Assembly: GCF_003589595.1 (NCBI RefSeq)
Contig: NW_020654422.1
Span: forward strand, 2,744,570-2,808,569
Direction of reading: 5' to 3'
Length of the DNA: 64,000 bases
Source of the DNA: Hyposmocoma kahamanoa
Lineage: Eukaryota; Arthropoda; Insecta; Lepidoptera; Cosmopterigidae
Shown here: positions 21,574 through 32,617 of the stretch, piece by piece
Position numbering within the stretch: the stretch's first letter is position 1
How the letters are laid out: the number at the start of each line of letters is the position of its first letter
Position numbers and translations under genes: made by a program
Notes under the pieces: model-generated
What the model was told of the DNA's origin: nothing
Databases searched by the model: none
What the model saw: the letters and a program-made list of their open reading frames with translations, nothing else

Positions 21574-21908
21574 AAGGGCACCTTCAAATTAGATGCTTGT
21601 AGAAGCACTGGAGTGGCATGTCTGTGGCATTGCAGCCGTGCCATTACTAATTGTTATAGAATATTTAAAAGCTCGCGCAATCGCGCTACGCGCACGCCAC
21701 TTTTGCGCACTAGATATGTACGAACAATGGCACATCAGACTACACATTTTTGTTCGAAAATCGCCTCCAGTGCAACGGAACAAGATACGTCAATACAAGA
21801 GTAGCTTGATGTGCTGGCGTGTGTACATAAATTAGTAGCGGCGTGGCTACAGCGCAACAGAGGCGCCACTGTAGCGCTTCTACAAGCGTCGAATTTGATG
21901 GCACCCTT
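21574..21908. mobile_element. 335-bp MITE with 36-bp TIRs
   Basis: The ends 21574-21609 and 21873-21908 are inverted repeats matching at 30 of 36 positions, sharing TCAAATT and GCTTGTAGAAGC. The interior is GC-richer than the surroundings and has no transposase. The flanks share only TATA, so a target-site duplication is not clear. Several overlapping open frames on both strands here are by-products of its composition. Confidence 0.78.
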
Positions 21909-22239
21909 TATATTCATATTTCACCATGATACTATCATGACATTCATATTATTATATATTTGGGAAAATACACATTAAAATTATCTAGGGATCAAGGTAT
22001 TTTCTTTTAACATTTGTTTACCCTGAACTGAAATAAAAATGTCTATATAAATTTAATTATTTATTTATTTAGTTACTTTTTTAATTATGAAATTGATCAA
22101 AAGAAAAACCATTGTTGTTAAAAAAAATTAAAAAATCTGGTTTTCAGTAATTGGCAAGAACGTGCTTGAACCCTACACTTTTTATGTGTATACTTTCTGT
22201 CCTAGAAAGCGCTTCCGGTATTGTTACAACACATTCCCA

Positions 22240-22350
22240 AATGTATGTAACTTAGGATGTAAAATCATAGGTATATGGGCTGAGATGAGCTGGCACAGGG
22301 ATTCGAACTACCAACCTCTGAATGGATAAGCTACCATTCTCCCACTTCGC
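22240..22350 (-). mobile_element. tRNA-headed SINE, eroded
   Basis: On the minus strand: A-box-like GAATGGTAGCTTATCC and B box GTTCGAATCCC, followed by about 60 bp of body. Its body block CTAAGTTACATACA resembles one at 47570-47590, suggesting the same subfamily. Confidence 0.6.
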
Positions 22351-22710
22351 TTTTCTATAGTTGAAGTTCATTAAAATAACATGGTGGACGTAACTTTTTA
22401 ATATAAAGAATGAATCATTTTTTCTACATTCATGGTTTTTAATATCTGTTAAAATGTTCCATTGTCTTGAAGAAGTTCCATAAACTTGGACGCTTTTGTA
22501 TGGAAATTCACAAGTTTGTGAGCGCGTGTAATTTTGAAAGTATATAACTCAAAGGTCATGACAAAGCGTGGTTATCGGTATTAGACTTTAGATCGGAAGC
22601 GAGCCGGTAAAGGTTGGCCTTTTAGGACTGTGGATACACTGTAGTACTGTTGTATAGCTTGATAAAAATCCATAGTAGTGACCTGTAAAAGCTCATGCTA
22701 GTTGTCTTCA

Positions 22711-23196
22711 TTTTTTTTTTATAATATCAATTGACGGGACGAACAAGTCGTGCGCCAGATGGTAAGCTACACGCCTGTCCATACCTGATGCAGTGCCACT
22801 CAGAGCTTCAAATCGCAAAGATCTAAGGGACACTGCCACTGCGCCCGTCACCCTGAGACATAAGTTGATAAGTCCCATGAGCTTGTAATGTCATCAGTAC
22901 CCCCACCCTCAAAACCGAAACACATGCTAACATTACTGCTTGGCGCATTGACTTACAAATAAATGGACGACGGGTCTAATACAAAAACCACGAAAAAAAT
23001 GTCCCAAGTCAACCTATTCGAAATTTAAATTGTTATGTCATCGCAGTATCGCGCTGTCCGTAGAACAAATGAAGACTAAAGCGGAGTGTCGCGCTCTGTA
23101 TACGATTTTAGCGCCTTACAAGTGCGGACACTTTTTAGCGCGGACCCGACGTCCATATAATTGTAAGTCAATGGCTTGGCGGCAGAAATAGGTAAC
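22711..23196 (-). mobile_element. R1 retroposon, copy 9, split by a MITE
   Basis: The minus-strand copy has its A-rich 3' end at 22711 (T10 on plus). It runs to TACTGCTTGGCG at 22945 and resumes at 23174 with GCTTGGCGGCAGAAATAGG. The gap is filled by the 228-bp MITE. Confidence 0.84.
22946..23173. mobile_element. 228-bp MITE with 8-bp TSD (hAT-like)
   Basis: Terminal inverted repeats begin CATTGACTTACAA and match at 28 of the first 31 positions, extending to CGGGTC. The 8-bp GCTTGGCG is duplicated exactly at 22938-22945 and 23174-23181 and occurs once in intact R1 copies. An 8-bp duplication is the hallmark of hAT-family transposition. No coding capacity. A related internal stretch (TTTAAATTG, ATGTCATCGCAGTA) recurs at 32219-32245. 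Confidence 0.92.
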
Positions 23197-24323
23197 TATA
23201 TATAATAACACGTTAATTCAGCAGGCACTCATTGCGTACTGAATGTATGTAGATTCGGTCTCGCCAACATAAGAATATAATTGTCGACCTATTGGCGTTA
23301 TTGGCGTTTTACTCAATTTGACATACTTCTTAACGATAATGAAATCGTTTTTAGTATAAAACATTAAACAATCTTAAAAAAGGACTGTGTGCAAACGTGG
23401 GTTTATACCTTAATAGTTCCTCAAGGTAAACTACTTTGTAATAAGTTAACAAAGTTTTGGTCACATGTGGTTATATTAACAGCAAGCTCGTTATTTAGTT
23501 TAAACTAAACTAGGATGGAAACTTCGGCGTGTATTGATACCCTAAATCAACTGGAGATTTTCGGAATTGAGAAAGGCCGAGGACTTTGAAATAGTCTGGA
23601 AACTTATTAAGTACACAAACTTAAATATCAATCAGCATTTTCACGCGAAGTGTTCACCCCGTTTTCATATGCTAGTTTGTGATGGGATTGCAATTTACAA
23701 GATATAAATAATATAGTAATAAAGTTTAGCTAAATTCACCTTGTTCAAGTTCGTAATGTATTATGGCGACAGAACTGTAGATAATAGGACCGCTTATACC
23801 TCCTCTGCGAACTTATTTTCTAAAGAAACAAAAATTATGAGCGTCGCCAACAAGGAATGAAAATGAAAAATTGTCTCTCCAATGAAAGCGACCGGGACAG
23901 CAAAGGTTGAAAGGTTTAACAAATGCAAGACAAATTCTTGATTTCCCGAGAGAGAATGTCACCTAATTAACCGTGGCAGAAATTATAAAGAAAATGACTT
24001 TTATGTTCTTTACATGGAGTGAAAGTTACAAATTTCGTTATGACTTGTAATTTTAATGATTTTTCTTTTGAATGACCAAGATAGAAAAGAATAATTTTAA
24101 AATCATTACCCTTCTTTTTAACCTTCGATGCATAAAGCAGGGAGTTATAAATTTGAAGCCTTTGTCCGTGTATCTGTGAAATCCAAACGGGTGACGGTTC
24201 AGTTTTATTTAAAGGCTAATTTAGTCGAGATTATTCTTGGCTACGTTTGATGAACATTTGCTAAGCCATTTAAGATCATCAGGTCTTTTCCAGTTAGTGT
24301 AGAGATCTCAGATATACAATGAT
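23197..24323. other. No feature recognised
   Basis: A+T-rich, apparently unique DNA without clear motifs. Confidence 0.45.
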
Positions 24324-24512
24324 TTTTTTTTATATTTAGTGACGGGATGAAGAAGTTGGACGCCTAGTGGTAAGCGTCACGCCTGTCACTCAGAGCTTTA
24401 AATCACAAAGATTTGAGGGACACTGCCACTGCGCCTGTCTCCGTGAGACATAAGTTGACAAGACCCATGTGCCTGTAATTTTCGTCGAGAGCTTAGTGGT
24501 AAGCGACACGCC
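24324..24512 (-). mobile_element. R1 retroposon, copy 10 plus a second R1 scrap
   Basis: The minus-strand core 24324-24480 contains CACTCAGAGCTTTAAATC and CACTGCCACTGCGCC, with about 20 bp deleted after GCCTGTC. A second R1 scrap, TGGTAAGCGACACGCCTGT, follows at about 24490-24508, so two R1 fragments are joined before the SINE. Confidence 0.72.
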
Positions 24513-24722
24513 TGTAAATAGAATTTGAAATTTGCAACGAGCTTTTCGACGAAAGAAAACGTCGTGAGGAAACCTGCACGTCGAAGAAGGTTCACAACCC
24601 TCGGAAAATATGTGACGGTGCCTACCCGCATTAGGTCAGAGAACAGCGGACTATGACCTAAACCGTCGCCTCAGAGGAGACCTGCGCCCAGCAGTGGGAC
24701 GAATAAACGCATTGATGATGAC
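24513..24722 (+). mobile_element. SINE S4, headless copy
   Basis: Body from GAATTTGAAATTTGC through ACGAGCTTTTCGACGAAAG and CCTGCACGTCG to CCAGCAGTGGGACG and TGATGATGACG. The tRNA head is absent, so it is 5' truncated. Confidence 0.78.
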
Positions 24723-25492
24723 GTTATTGTATGTATTAATATACCTAAAACCCATTTTTAGATAAAAAAAAATTTAAAAAGGCTTAAAAAACCTTAATTC
24801 ATTTGCTGTTAGTCGAAACTCGTTCACTGTGCCCCATCCTTGTTAAATAATTTAGATTTTATTTTGTGTGAATTGTTTTGTTTCTATAAATAACTTTCAC
24901 TTCAATCTTTACTTCTTCTTACCTATGACCTTTCTGTTCAAAGAATATTCGTATAAATAAAATTATATATACAAGTGGACAAATTTATGATTTCGGATCG
25001 ATCCTGGATTTATACAAATGATCTCGAAACGTAACAATAAGGCATTCTTTTTTCAAGACGACAAAGCGTCAGCACCACAAGTTTGACAGTTGTAGAAGCT
25101 TTTTACTTTGGCTTCTTACCGATGGCGACGTCTTTGAAAACAAATAAATGTATGCGTAACAAATAAGCACCGAGGCTATGACACAATTGTGTGATGAGAC
25201 ATTATGTAATGCGCTTATGGGACTTGGTGGCCGTAGCGGTATATCATAATTAAAATTGATATCGTGAAAGTGTATTGTCTCTGTTTGTACGGAACCTACA
25301 CTTGTCGTATGATCTGTAATTTTCATATAGAGTTATCGTATAAAATAATTTTCTATACTAGGCCAATTTCTGTAGTATGTTAACTTAGTCCTAAGTTTTT
25401 TCAAGTTTGAAACTTACATTAAAGTATTTTAATTGAAACGTGATATTTTAAAATTGAAAACTTTGACACAAGTAAGTTAGTAAGTAAGTTTC

Positions 25493-25693
25493 TGTTTTGA
25501 AAGGTGAGGGTGCTGGTGAAATTATCTGCATATGGAACTTGTCAATTTATGTCTCAGGGTGACGGGCGTAGTGGCAGTGCCCCTCAAATATTTGCTATTT
25601 AAAGCTCAGAGCGGCACTGCGACTTCAATGGATAGGCGTGTCGCTTACAACGCACACGACTTCTTCGTCCCGTCATTTTGTATTATTAAAAAA
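25493..25693 (+). mobile_element. R1 retroposon, copy 11 (5'-truncated)
   Basis: From TTTTGAAAGGTGAGGGTGC to TATTATTAAAAAA. It contains GGCAGTGCCCCTCAAATA and CAGAGCGGCACTGCG, the family hairpin arms with substitutions. Confidence 0.8.
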
Positions 25694-25890
25694 TGTATAT
25701 GGAAAGACGACATAGCTCTAGATTTCACATAAATTGGATTCAATGTGTATTCCATAGCACATTAAGTCTGTTTAAAAAGAGCATCCCTTCGAATTTCTGG
25801 CTCGTTCTCCTCAGAGAAGTCAGCACAGTGAATGAGCAGTGGCTTAAAAATGACGTTTTCAATTGTAACTTTATTTTACCTAAAGAATAA

Positions 25891-26165
25891 ATGATTTTTA
25901 AACGACTTCAAAAACGGAGGAGGAGATTCTACGTTCGACTATATCGATGCCTTACTTTCTCAAACTCGTATCTTATTATCGTAACTTTGTGCTTTAAGAT
26001 ACGAGGTTGACAAAGTAAGGTGACGATATGTATGATTTATGTGTTCACCAATTTAGCCGTCAATTGTGGACCGATTTTGAAAATTTTTTTTTGTTTGAAA
26101 GGGTGCACGGTGCAAGGTGTCGCATGCTCCCATTGTCATTGAAGTTTCTTAAATTTCTTTATTAA
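25891..26165 (+). mobile_element. ACCGAC-TIR element, copy 4 (3'-eroded, carries a hairpin)
   Basis: Left end TTTTAAACGACTTCAAAAAC then GGAGGAGGAGATTCTACG. The family continues after 26029 with GTGGACCGATTTTGAAAATT. The right TIR is lost. A palindromic insert lies at 25941-26029. Confidence 0.65.
25941..26029. repeat. 89-nt foldback hairpin inside the ACCGAC element
   Basis: Arms 25941-25974 and 25996-26029 pair at 29 of 34 positions around a 21-nt loop. The best blocks are CTCGTATCTT / AAGATACGAG and CCTTACTTT / AAAGTAAGG. It is absent from the other family copies at this position, so it is an insertion or foldback amplification. Confidence 0.85.
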
Positions 26166-26841
26166 AGTTTTTATATTATTGACTTTTGACTTAGACCCCA
26201 GGCAACAAATTAAAAAGAGTTTCGAGTTCTAAGTAAGTTTTCGTAATTGTTAGATGTTGGGAATTAAACTATTATTTTCTGACAGTCTATGGCCGACTGT
26301 CAGCCGTGACCATGGAACATGTAAAGAATATAAATATACGGATTTAGATCCGAAAGAATATTGAGATTTGCTCAACAACTTTTAGCATAGATAGAGAAAC
26401 TATTAATTCGGAAAGCCATTTCCTCTGACATCGGAATCAAGACGTTCCATTGCCTGTCGCTTGATCACTGAAACATTTAAAATTATGATCAAAACCACTA
26501 AACTTAATATAAAATGTAAAATTATTTAATAGATTATAATAATTAATAGCCCAAGTCCCAAGTTTTCGTTTAACCCACCGAAGGCCGTCCGAATCGCGTT
26601 AGCCGATTTGGATACTTATAATTTATAAGGGTTAATTCCATTTCTATAGACGTAATCTTATTTTGGGTATCTTGGGATCCGATTAATATGTGACTATGTA
26701 AATATGTATATTTATATGTATGATATACTAAAATTATTTCAACGGAAATGTTTTACTTAAGGTAAATTTATACAGTTCAGCTTTACACTTAATACCTATA
26801 AATTCTGACTCCTGAGTACGAACAAAAGTAAATAAATATTT

Positions 26842-26985
26842 GACCTACATAGGCCCACTGCTGGGTCTCCCCTGGCTGTGCGAGGTCTTGGGTAGATTGG
26901 GAACTTCACACTATCATTAAATTGCCTTGCACATCTGTGTGCAGGTTTCCTTTTCCAAAAAAAGTCATGGCAAATTTCAAATTAA
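26842..26985 (-). mobile_element. SINE S4, headless copy, minus strand
   Basis: Minus-strand body: GACCCAGCAGTGGGCCTATG at its 3' end, and CCTGCACACAGATGTGC and TTGAAATTTGCCATGAC upstream. A GAT/GAA-rich microsatellite follows at 27036-27080. Confidence 0.65.
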
Positions 26986-27804
26986 ACTTGACGATAACAA
27001 GATGTGTCGACCTCACCTAGCGTGGAATAAGGACAGGAAGAAGAAGATGATGAAGATGATGATGATGATGAAGAAGAAGATAAAAACAGTCTAAAATCCA
27101 AAGTTAACGCTAAGTATAAAATACAAAATAAACCAAAAGATTTTAATTTTTCGAATAAGTATGATTTAATGGGTGTGCTAAACTGGGTGCAGTTTTTGCC
27201 ATTAGCTGACTGTAAACAAAAAATAAGTTTTTTCTTTTAAAAATGTCATATTGTCTATAGATGTTTTGTAAATAATATTTTAGCGTACATTTTAAAAATA
27301 CGCGAGAAAGTTTTAATTTTACAATTCATGAAAAACGCCCAGAACTGGTGAATTGTAAAGGTTTCGTATTTCATTATGATGATGCAATTTACAAAACAGT
27401 CAAAATATTATTACACTTAGGTTGTTATGTATTACCTCAAACACGGCGTTCGTCTGACATAGCCCCTTCAGATTTAGACTAGAGATGAAACGGATAGTGA
27501 TTTGGCCGGATTCGATAATACAAACAAATACACAACAAAAAAATGTTAACAGTGAAAAAAAAATCGGTAAAAAAGTTCTCGTGGTAGAGAAGGAATAAAA
27601 GCAGCTACATCATTCCAAAGAATTATGTAACCTGCTTTTTTCCTTCACTAGAATTCACTAGAAATTTTAATACAATACAATAAAATAAATTATAATAATT
27701 GAGTGCGGTGCGGTGCACGTTCGGATTCGGACGTGCTCCACTGCACAATAAGAATTATAATAATTCGCGACCCGCGCGGCAATAGCCGCTGCACGTAATT
27801 GACT

Positions 27805-28914
27805 ATGGGTTCTCAGCAACTCATAGCCAACGAATTGTTGGCGTTTATACAACACGCCATAGATACCATGGACGAAGTCAGCATCGTGCAGATCTGCAAG
27901 TCAAATTTCAAAGAAGAAGAGATTTGCAGTGGCAAGGCGCTGCTTTTCCGGACGTTTGGCAAAGCCGAGCAGATGCCGTCTCGTCGGAGAGATGGAGGAG
28001 CGAAGAGTCTCCAGGATATCATTACGTTGTTGAAGGAGACCGACCCAGACGACGTGCCTGCATTCGTGGCGAAGGAGCTGCATAAGCTGCCCCCTGTCAC
28101 GTTCGACCACGTCGACGTCACCAGGCTGCTGAAGGACATCACGTCCCTAAAAGCAAGCCTTGCTGATGTTCAGTGTAAATTGGAGGCCTCAGACAACACC
28201 ATCAGTGAGTTGCGTGCCCAAGTTATAGTAAGTAGGTCACCTGAGGCCTGCAACGTGAACACTTGTCGCGGGGCGCAAAATGCTTCTTTCAGCAGTTTTG
28301 AGTCGGCTCACATGCATGTGTCACCGACCTCTGGCGCTGTTGCCGCGCGCGTTTCCCCGCACCCCGCCCCGCCGAAGACGACCCCTCCACGTGATTACGC
28401 AGCTGTTGCCGCTGCCCGACCTAGTACTCCACAACCACAACCCAGGCAACCAATGAAGGGAAAATCGAAAAAGATACTCGTATCTGGAGCTGCGTCGGCA
28501 GTACCACCGAGACGAGTTGATCAGTGCGACGAGGACAGCTTTCGGAAGGTGGAAAAGAAAAAAAAGAACACCAGCCGAAACCTTAGTGGCACCGCCCTGA
28601 CTGGCCCGAATCATTTATTGCGTCCAGCGGTACCGACGACGTTGTTATACGTGTCACGCCTTCATTACTCCACCAAGTCTGCGGATATTGTGGAGTACAT
28701 GCGAGTGAAGGCCAACGCAAACCTGAGGGTCGAGCGGTTGGAGTCGCGCCACAATGTGAATTTTAATTCATTTGTGGTGCCAGTACCAACTCAACACTTG
28801 TCGACCTTCATGAGAGAAGACTTTTGGCCGAAGGGTGTCATGTACCGGCGTTTCAGAGGACGGCTACCGGACACCCACGTTGCGTCACACGTCGAAGTAC
28901 ATACGTGTAAATAA
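27805..28914 (+). CDS. LINE ORF1-like (Gag-like) protein, intact 369-aa frame
   Basis: Start chosen at ATG 27805; an in-frame TTG at 27799 is unlikely. In order: an acidic/hydrophobic N-terminus; a conserved-looking segment DVPAFVAKELHKLPPVTFDH (about 83-102); a predicted coiled coil (about 102-144); a Pro/Ala-rich low-complexity stretch (172-218); a Lys/Arg-rich stretch with KVEKKKK (217-260); and a C-terminal domain with TTLLYVSRLHYSTK and FWPKGVMYRRFRG (280-352). Coiled coil plus basic region plus small C-terminal domain suits an RNA-binding ORF1 chaperone of a CR1/Jockey-group LINE. It is much richer in G+C than its flanks and has no stop, so it is a recent arrival. No ORF2 follows. Family placement is from recall. 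Confidence 0.72.
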   Translation: MGSQQLIANELLAFIQHAIDTMDEVSIVQICKSNFKEEEICSGKALLFRTFGKAEQMPSRRRDGGAKSLQDIITLLKETDPDDVPAFVAKELHKLPPVTFDHVDVTRLLKDITSLKASLADVQCKLEASDNTISELRAQVIVSRSPEACNVNTCRGAQNASFSSFESAHMHVSPTSGAVAARVSPHPAPPKTTPPRDYAAVAAARPSTPQPQPRQPMKGKSKKILVSGAASAVPPRRVDQCDEDSFRKVEKKKKNTSRNLSGTALTGPNHLLRPAVPTTLLYVSRLHYSTKSADIVEYMRVKANANLRVERLESRHNVNFNSFVVPVPTQHLSTFMREDFWPKGVMYRRFRGRLPDTHVASHVEVHTCK

Positions 28915-29066
28915 ATAGTGTTATATGTATATTATCATGTTATATTGTATTTAAGGTATTTATTTAATATTTCTGTTATTGTTTTATTATATTATTGTTA
29001 TATTATATGTATGTTAGTCTGTAAGGTATGTATCTATGGGTCCTAGTTGCCTGAAATAAATAAATA
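28915..29066 (+). mobile_element. 3' UTR and AATA tail of the ORF1-only element
   Basis: After the stop, about 135 bp of T-rich sequence leads to GGGTCCTAGTTGCCTG and then (AAAT)n at about 29055-29068. This is a complete LINE-style 3' end placed directly behind ORF1. Confidence 0.7.
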
Positions 29067-29263
29067 AATACAGCCAAAGCTATAGTTGTTATTTTATAAG
29101 TATAGTATAAGCCTAGCATTTGGTACGCCACTCTTTTGTTTCAATTTGATGTCATTAATTTGTTGCTAATGATCGAACTAATCTAAAACTGATACCAGTC
29201 TTGCCGAAACAAAATTTCTAAATCACGTCAATCAATTACACGTTTCAGTACTGTAGATACACA

Positions 29264-29521
29264 TTGTTGGTACGAAAACAGAAGATCGATTATTATTTGA
29301 AGACAGTTCAAATGGATCGTGACCGCCATCCTTTCATTTGGTGGTTTGGTAATATCAAGCAGCACCTAAATTTAACAAAGTTTGCAAGAGTTTATAACGA
29401 AATTCTGTCCTCTGAAGCTGGTCTCATTTATGGAAATAAACGGAAGCGACTTTTACCACTTAATGCAGAAAAACTGTTCTTCATCCACCATAATTTGCCT
29501 TTATTGAAATTTGAGTACTAA
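29264..29521 (+). pseudogene. hAT transposase C-terminal dimerisation domain fragment
   Basis: An 85-codon frame reads HPFIWWFGNIKQHLNL, LTKFARVYNEILSSEAG and KRKRLLPLNAEKLFFIHHNL. This follows the hAT C-terminal dimerisation domain order (D-P-L-x-W-W, L-x-x-L-A-x-x-Y-L-x-I-x-x-T-S-x-x-x-E-R, R-x-R-L-x-P-x-N-V-E-x-L-x-F-L). The conserved T-S/E-R core is degraded. The catalytic domain upstream is not recognisable. It lies inside, and in the same orientation as, the hAT element defined by its termini. Confidence 0.8.
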
Positions 29522-29934
29522 GTTTACAGATAACGTTATCTAACTTCATAAATTTTTACAGTAAGTGATAAACAGATTATCTACGATCGTGTAGTGGATA
29601 TTTATCCTACAACTATCCTCTTTAATCAATAAACCAATTTACTTGGCGTACTGATTGTGAATTTTTCTGTCTTGGACATCCGGTATCAGAACGGATAATA
29701 AAATTAGGCCGGATAGGGCAGATATCGGATATTCGTTTCATTTCTAATTTTGACTTGTTTCGGTCTTTACAAAATTATTTGAATGGACATGACTTTAACA
29801 ACGAAGAGACCTTTATCCGACATTCAGAGCTGTATTTTGTAACTAAAGGCAGGAATTTTTACGATTTTTTTCTAAAGTTACCCGAAAAATGGCAAAATAT
29901 TAAAGATAAATATAGACAATACGCAATTGATTAA

Positions 29935-30489
29935 AGTTTGATGTTTATATTTACAAATTATTTTCGTTTATTTTTACTTTGATACCGCACTGACTTGGTC
30001 AATTCAATACAATCACAAGTTCCATTCACATCTCATACAAACTAGAAATAACTATTAAGTATATCGATTTGTAAAGAAATACCTTTTTGCTATTGAAGTC
30101 GTATATTTAAGTCTCTACTTGACGAAATATAAATGCAAAGTCTAATTTTGGGTCCTAACCACAACAGAAACTTTAGGAGTAAGTTTAGAGAGAGATTTAG
30201 AGAACAGGTTCCGAGAATTTACGAGAACCTCGTTGTCGTCGAGAATTGAAACACATTGAGTTTATACCGCGCTTGAGGTTAAAGACCTGGGAGTACTAGA
30301 AATATATCTTGCTGAACTTAGAAACTGCTAGAGCTAGATGTGGATAAACTGGACAATCTGCCTCTTATTATTTTATTTCTTTATCAAATTGTTTCCATTT
30401 TGGGTCGTGGTTATTTCGAAAATGAAATTTAAATATGGGTTAGAGCATCAAAATTTTATTATAATGTTATTATATTGGTCGCTCAACAT
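29935..30489. other. No feature recognised
   Basis: A+T-rich DNA between the mariner stop and the RTE fragment; no terminal repeat of mariner was identified. Confidence 0.45.
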
Positions 30490-32617
30490 GGGCCTCATAA
30501 GTAGGATCAAGGTCACCAAACGGGCAATGTAGAAGGCTATTCTCGAAGTGTCACTGCGAAATCGAATAAAAAAAGAAAATATCCGCAAAAGAACCCAAGT
30601 AATCAACAATGAACAAACTTGAGTAGTAGTAGGCGGGGTACATTGATCGCAGAACAGATAGCCCAAGCAGCACACCCATATCTAAATATATACTATAAGA
30701 CATCTAATAGAATTTAATTCGATTGAATATTTTAAGAGTTCAAATTCCCTCAAGATATCTCAAAGAAGGTTTCTAGATAATTTAAAGTAAAAGTGGGCAC
30801 AACTTTATTAGTAGATCACAAGAGTGCTTTAAGAAACTATCTGTAGGTAGTGTTAAGAGTCATTCTTATCTTTTTTCTGAAGTAACCCTTCTAGAATGTT
30901 ACAAGACCATTTGTAGAATGTAGACAGTTTTTATTTAGTCTTGTAGATAGTTCTTATATAATTTATAGTCTATGATAGTTTTCTTAGTAATGCTATTTTA
31001 AAACCAAAATACTAAAGCGTTACAAACATAGGACGCAATTCTCTTAATACTAATAGACTTCATGTTTAATGGCTTACAAAATATAAACTACATAAATTGC
31101 AACATGGCGAAATTAGATATAATATTTCTGACTTTTTCGCGCAATGTTTAATCGGTTGGAAAGCGTAAATTGACGTGCGACTTTAAATACATTGTGAAAA
31201 GTGATGTAAAACCCGTCATAAAAGTAATGCGCTCGCTAAATTTTAAATATTTAAGTATAAAATATAAACTTAATAAAAATACAGTTATCGATTTTCGATT
31301 TTAAATATTTATAGAAAGCTTAAATATACAAAATAACTCACAAAACAAACCATTTCCAAGAAGTTCTAGGCTTTTTCAACTTAGATTTATTTTTTTAAAA
31401 AGAAAATAAATTTTTCTCGGCTACTTCATTGTCATTCTTTAAAAATAAAAATGGCGATAAGAATTTAAAGCTTTTTTCAAAACACAGTTAAGAGCATTTT
31501 GTCTATAGCTTTATCTATAGAAAAACTTTAGAATACAAAAAGATTATTTTTACTTGCTATAGTTTACTTGACCTTGTAGAAGAACTTACACTCCTATGAA
31601 GTTTTATGATTGTCTACAAAACGCGATTTCTAAGCGATTTTTTCTTTTGACAGTAGTTATTACAAAGCCTTTATAAATATTAAGCGCATTATGCAATAAA
31701 AAACTTTTCAAAACACTAGGTCAAAAAAACAATTGAAAAAATCCAATTTGTCGCAAAAAACGTTATTCTGTATAATTATATGGAATGTGTTATATATGAC
31801 TAGAAAGGTGGATAAATTCCCTATCATATAAATATAAGGAATATTTTAATGACATACCTAACTTATGTTGGAAGAAATAAAATTTTCATTATAAATTTGA
31901 GGTTATTTCTTTACGCCAACCACATTTCACACAATGATTTCACTGTATTCTATTGATAGACGGCACAATACACATTCACAACATTGAAGTACAGTAGTTT
32001 ACGCGCTCATTTCAATTATTTTTATCATTTCACAACACGGAATTACTTCACAATGTTAATTTTTTGTCAATAAACAAATGCCGGCCATGACCGGCCCGAG
32101 CGCGAATTACGACTATTGTATCCAGCGTTGCCAATTTGTAGGGAATTCCCATCAAACGTCTCAAGAGTACCTATTTAAACGTAGTGACATGTAAAGGAAT
32201 ATGAAAAAGCTAAAACTTTGAATTTAAATTGTAATGTCATCGCAGTACTGTCTAATTTTGTTTGCAACAATTGAAAGGCGTAAAAAAACACCGTATTCAG
32301 CTTCTACTGGAAACTTACCAAAATGCACCACATGCAGCTTCTAGTGAAAAGTACTTGAACACAGGTATAATGGAGTAGCCTTTATTATTTATAAATAAAT
32401 TTTATATGTATATGTTGAATTTTATACAATGCCATTCATTACGAGCTAGGGGTGTCAGAATTTTTTTCTTGGGTTTCGAGAATTCTCGTACCCGATTTCT
32501 CGAGTCATTCGAGATTTTTTTTTTAAAACCGTAAAAAATCAGCTCATTCAACTATAAAACTAAATAAGAACTTTTCGAAAGTTGTTTTGGCCTGGGTGTT
32601 CTGAGTTGTGCCCCGAA

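Larger units (their letters stand above)
27480..29746 (+). mobile_element. hAT transposon inserted in mariner
   Basis: The ends are inverted: TAGAGATGAAACGGATA at 27480 and, on the minus strand from 29746, TAGAAATGAAACGAATA (15 of 17). The flanking octamers ATTTAGAC (27472-27479) and ATTTTGAC (29747-29754) match at 7 of 8, as expected for a hAT 8-bp target duplication. Inside are a transposase remnant at 29264-29521 and a LINE ORF1-like element (about 27690-29070) that probably entered later. The rest of the hAT coding region is gone or unrecognisable. Confidence 0.85.
27290..29934 (+). pseudogene. mariner transposase C-terminus, split by a hAT element
   Basis: Left part (27290-27479) reads HEKRPELVN, FVFHYDDA, VLPQ and DIAPSDLD. 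The right part (29747-29934) reads FDLFRSLQNYLNG ... FFLKLPEKWQNIKDKY, then a stop. Together they follow the catalytic C-terminal half of Tc1/mariner transposases. The second catalytic Asp is in FHYDDA (FHHDNA in the family). The third is in APSD. The spacing is about 30 residues, shorter than mariner's 34, implying a small deletion. The N-terminal DNA-binding half is not seen. Between the halves lies the hAT element with its 8-bp duplication. Non-functional. Confidence 0.83.

Noticed and set aside
21589..21917. Four overlapping frames on both strands near 21.7 kb
   Set aside because: All fall in the MITE with 36-bp TIRs; mutual overlap and lack of motifs make them compositional.
27813..28614. 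Three minus-strand frames of 69-109 codons opposite the ORF1-like gene
   Set aside because: They lie antisense to a well-supported coding frame and reflect its GC-rich codon use; no motifs.
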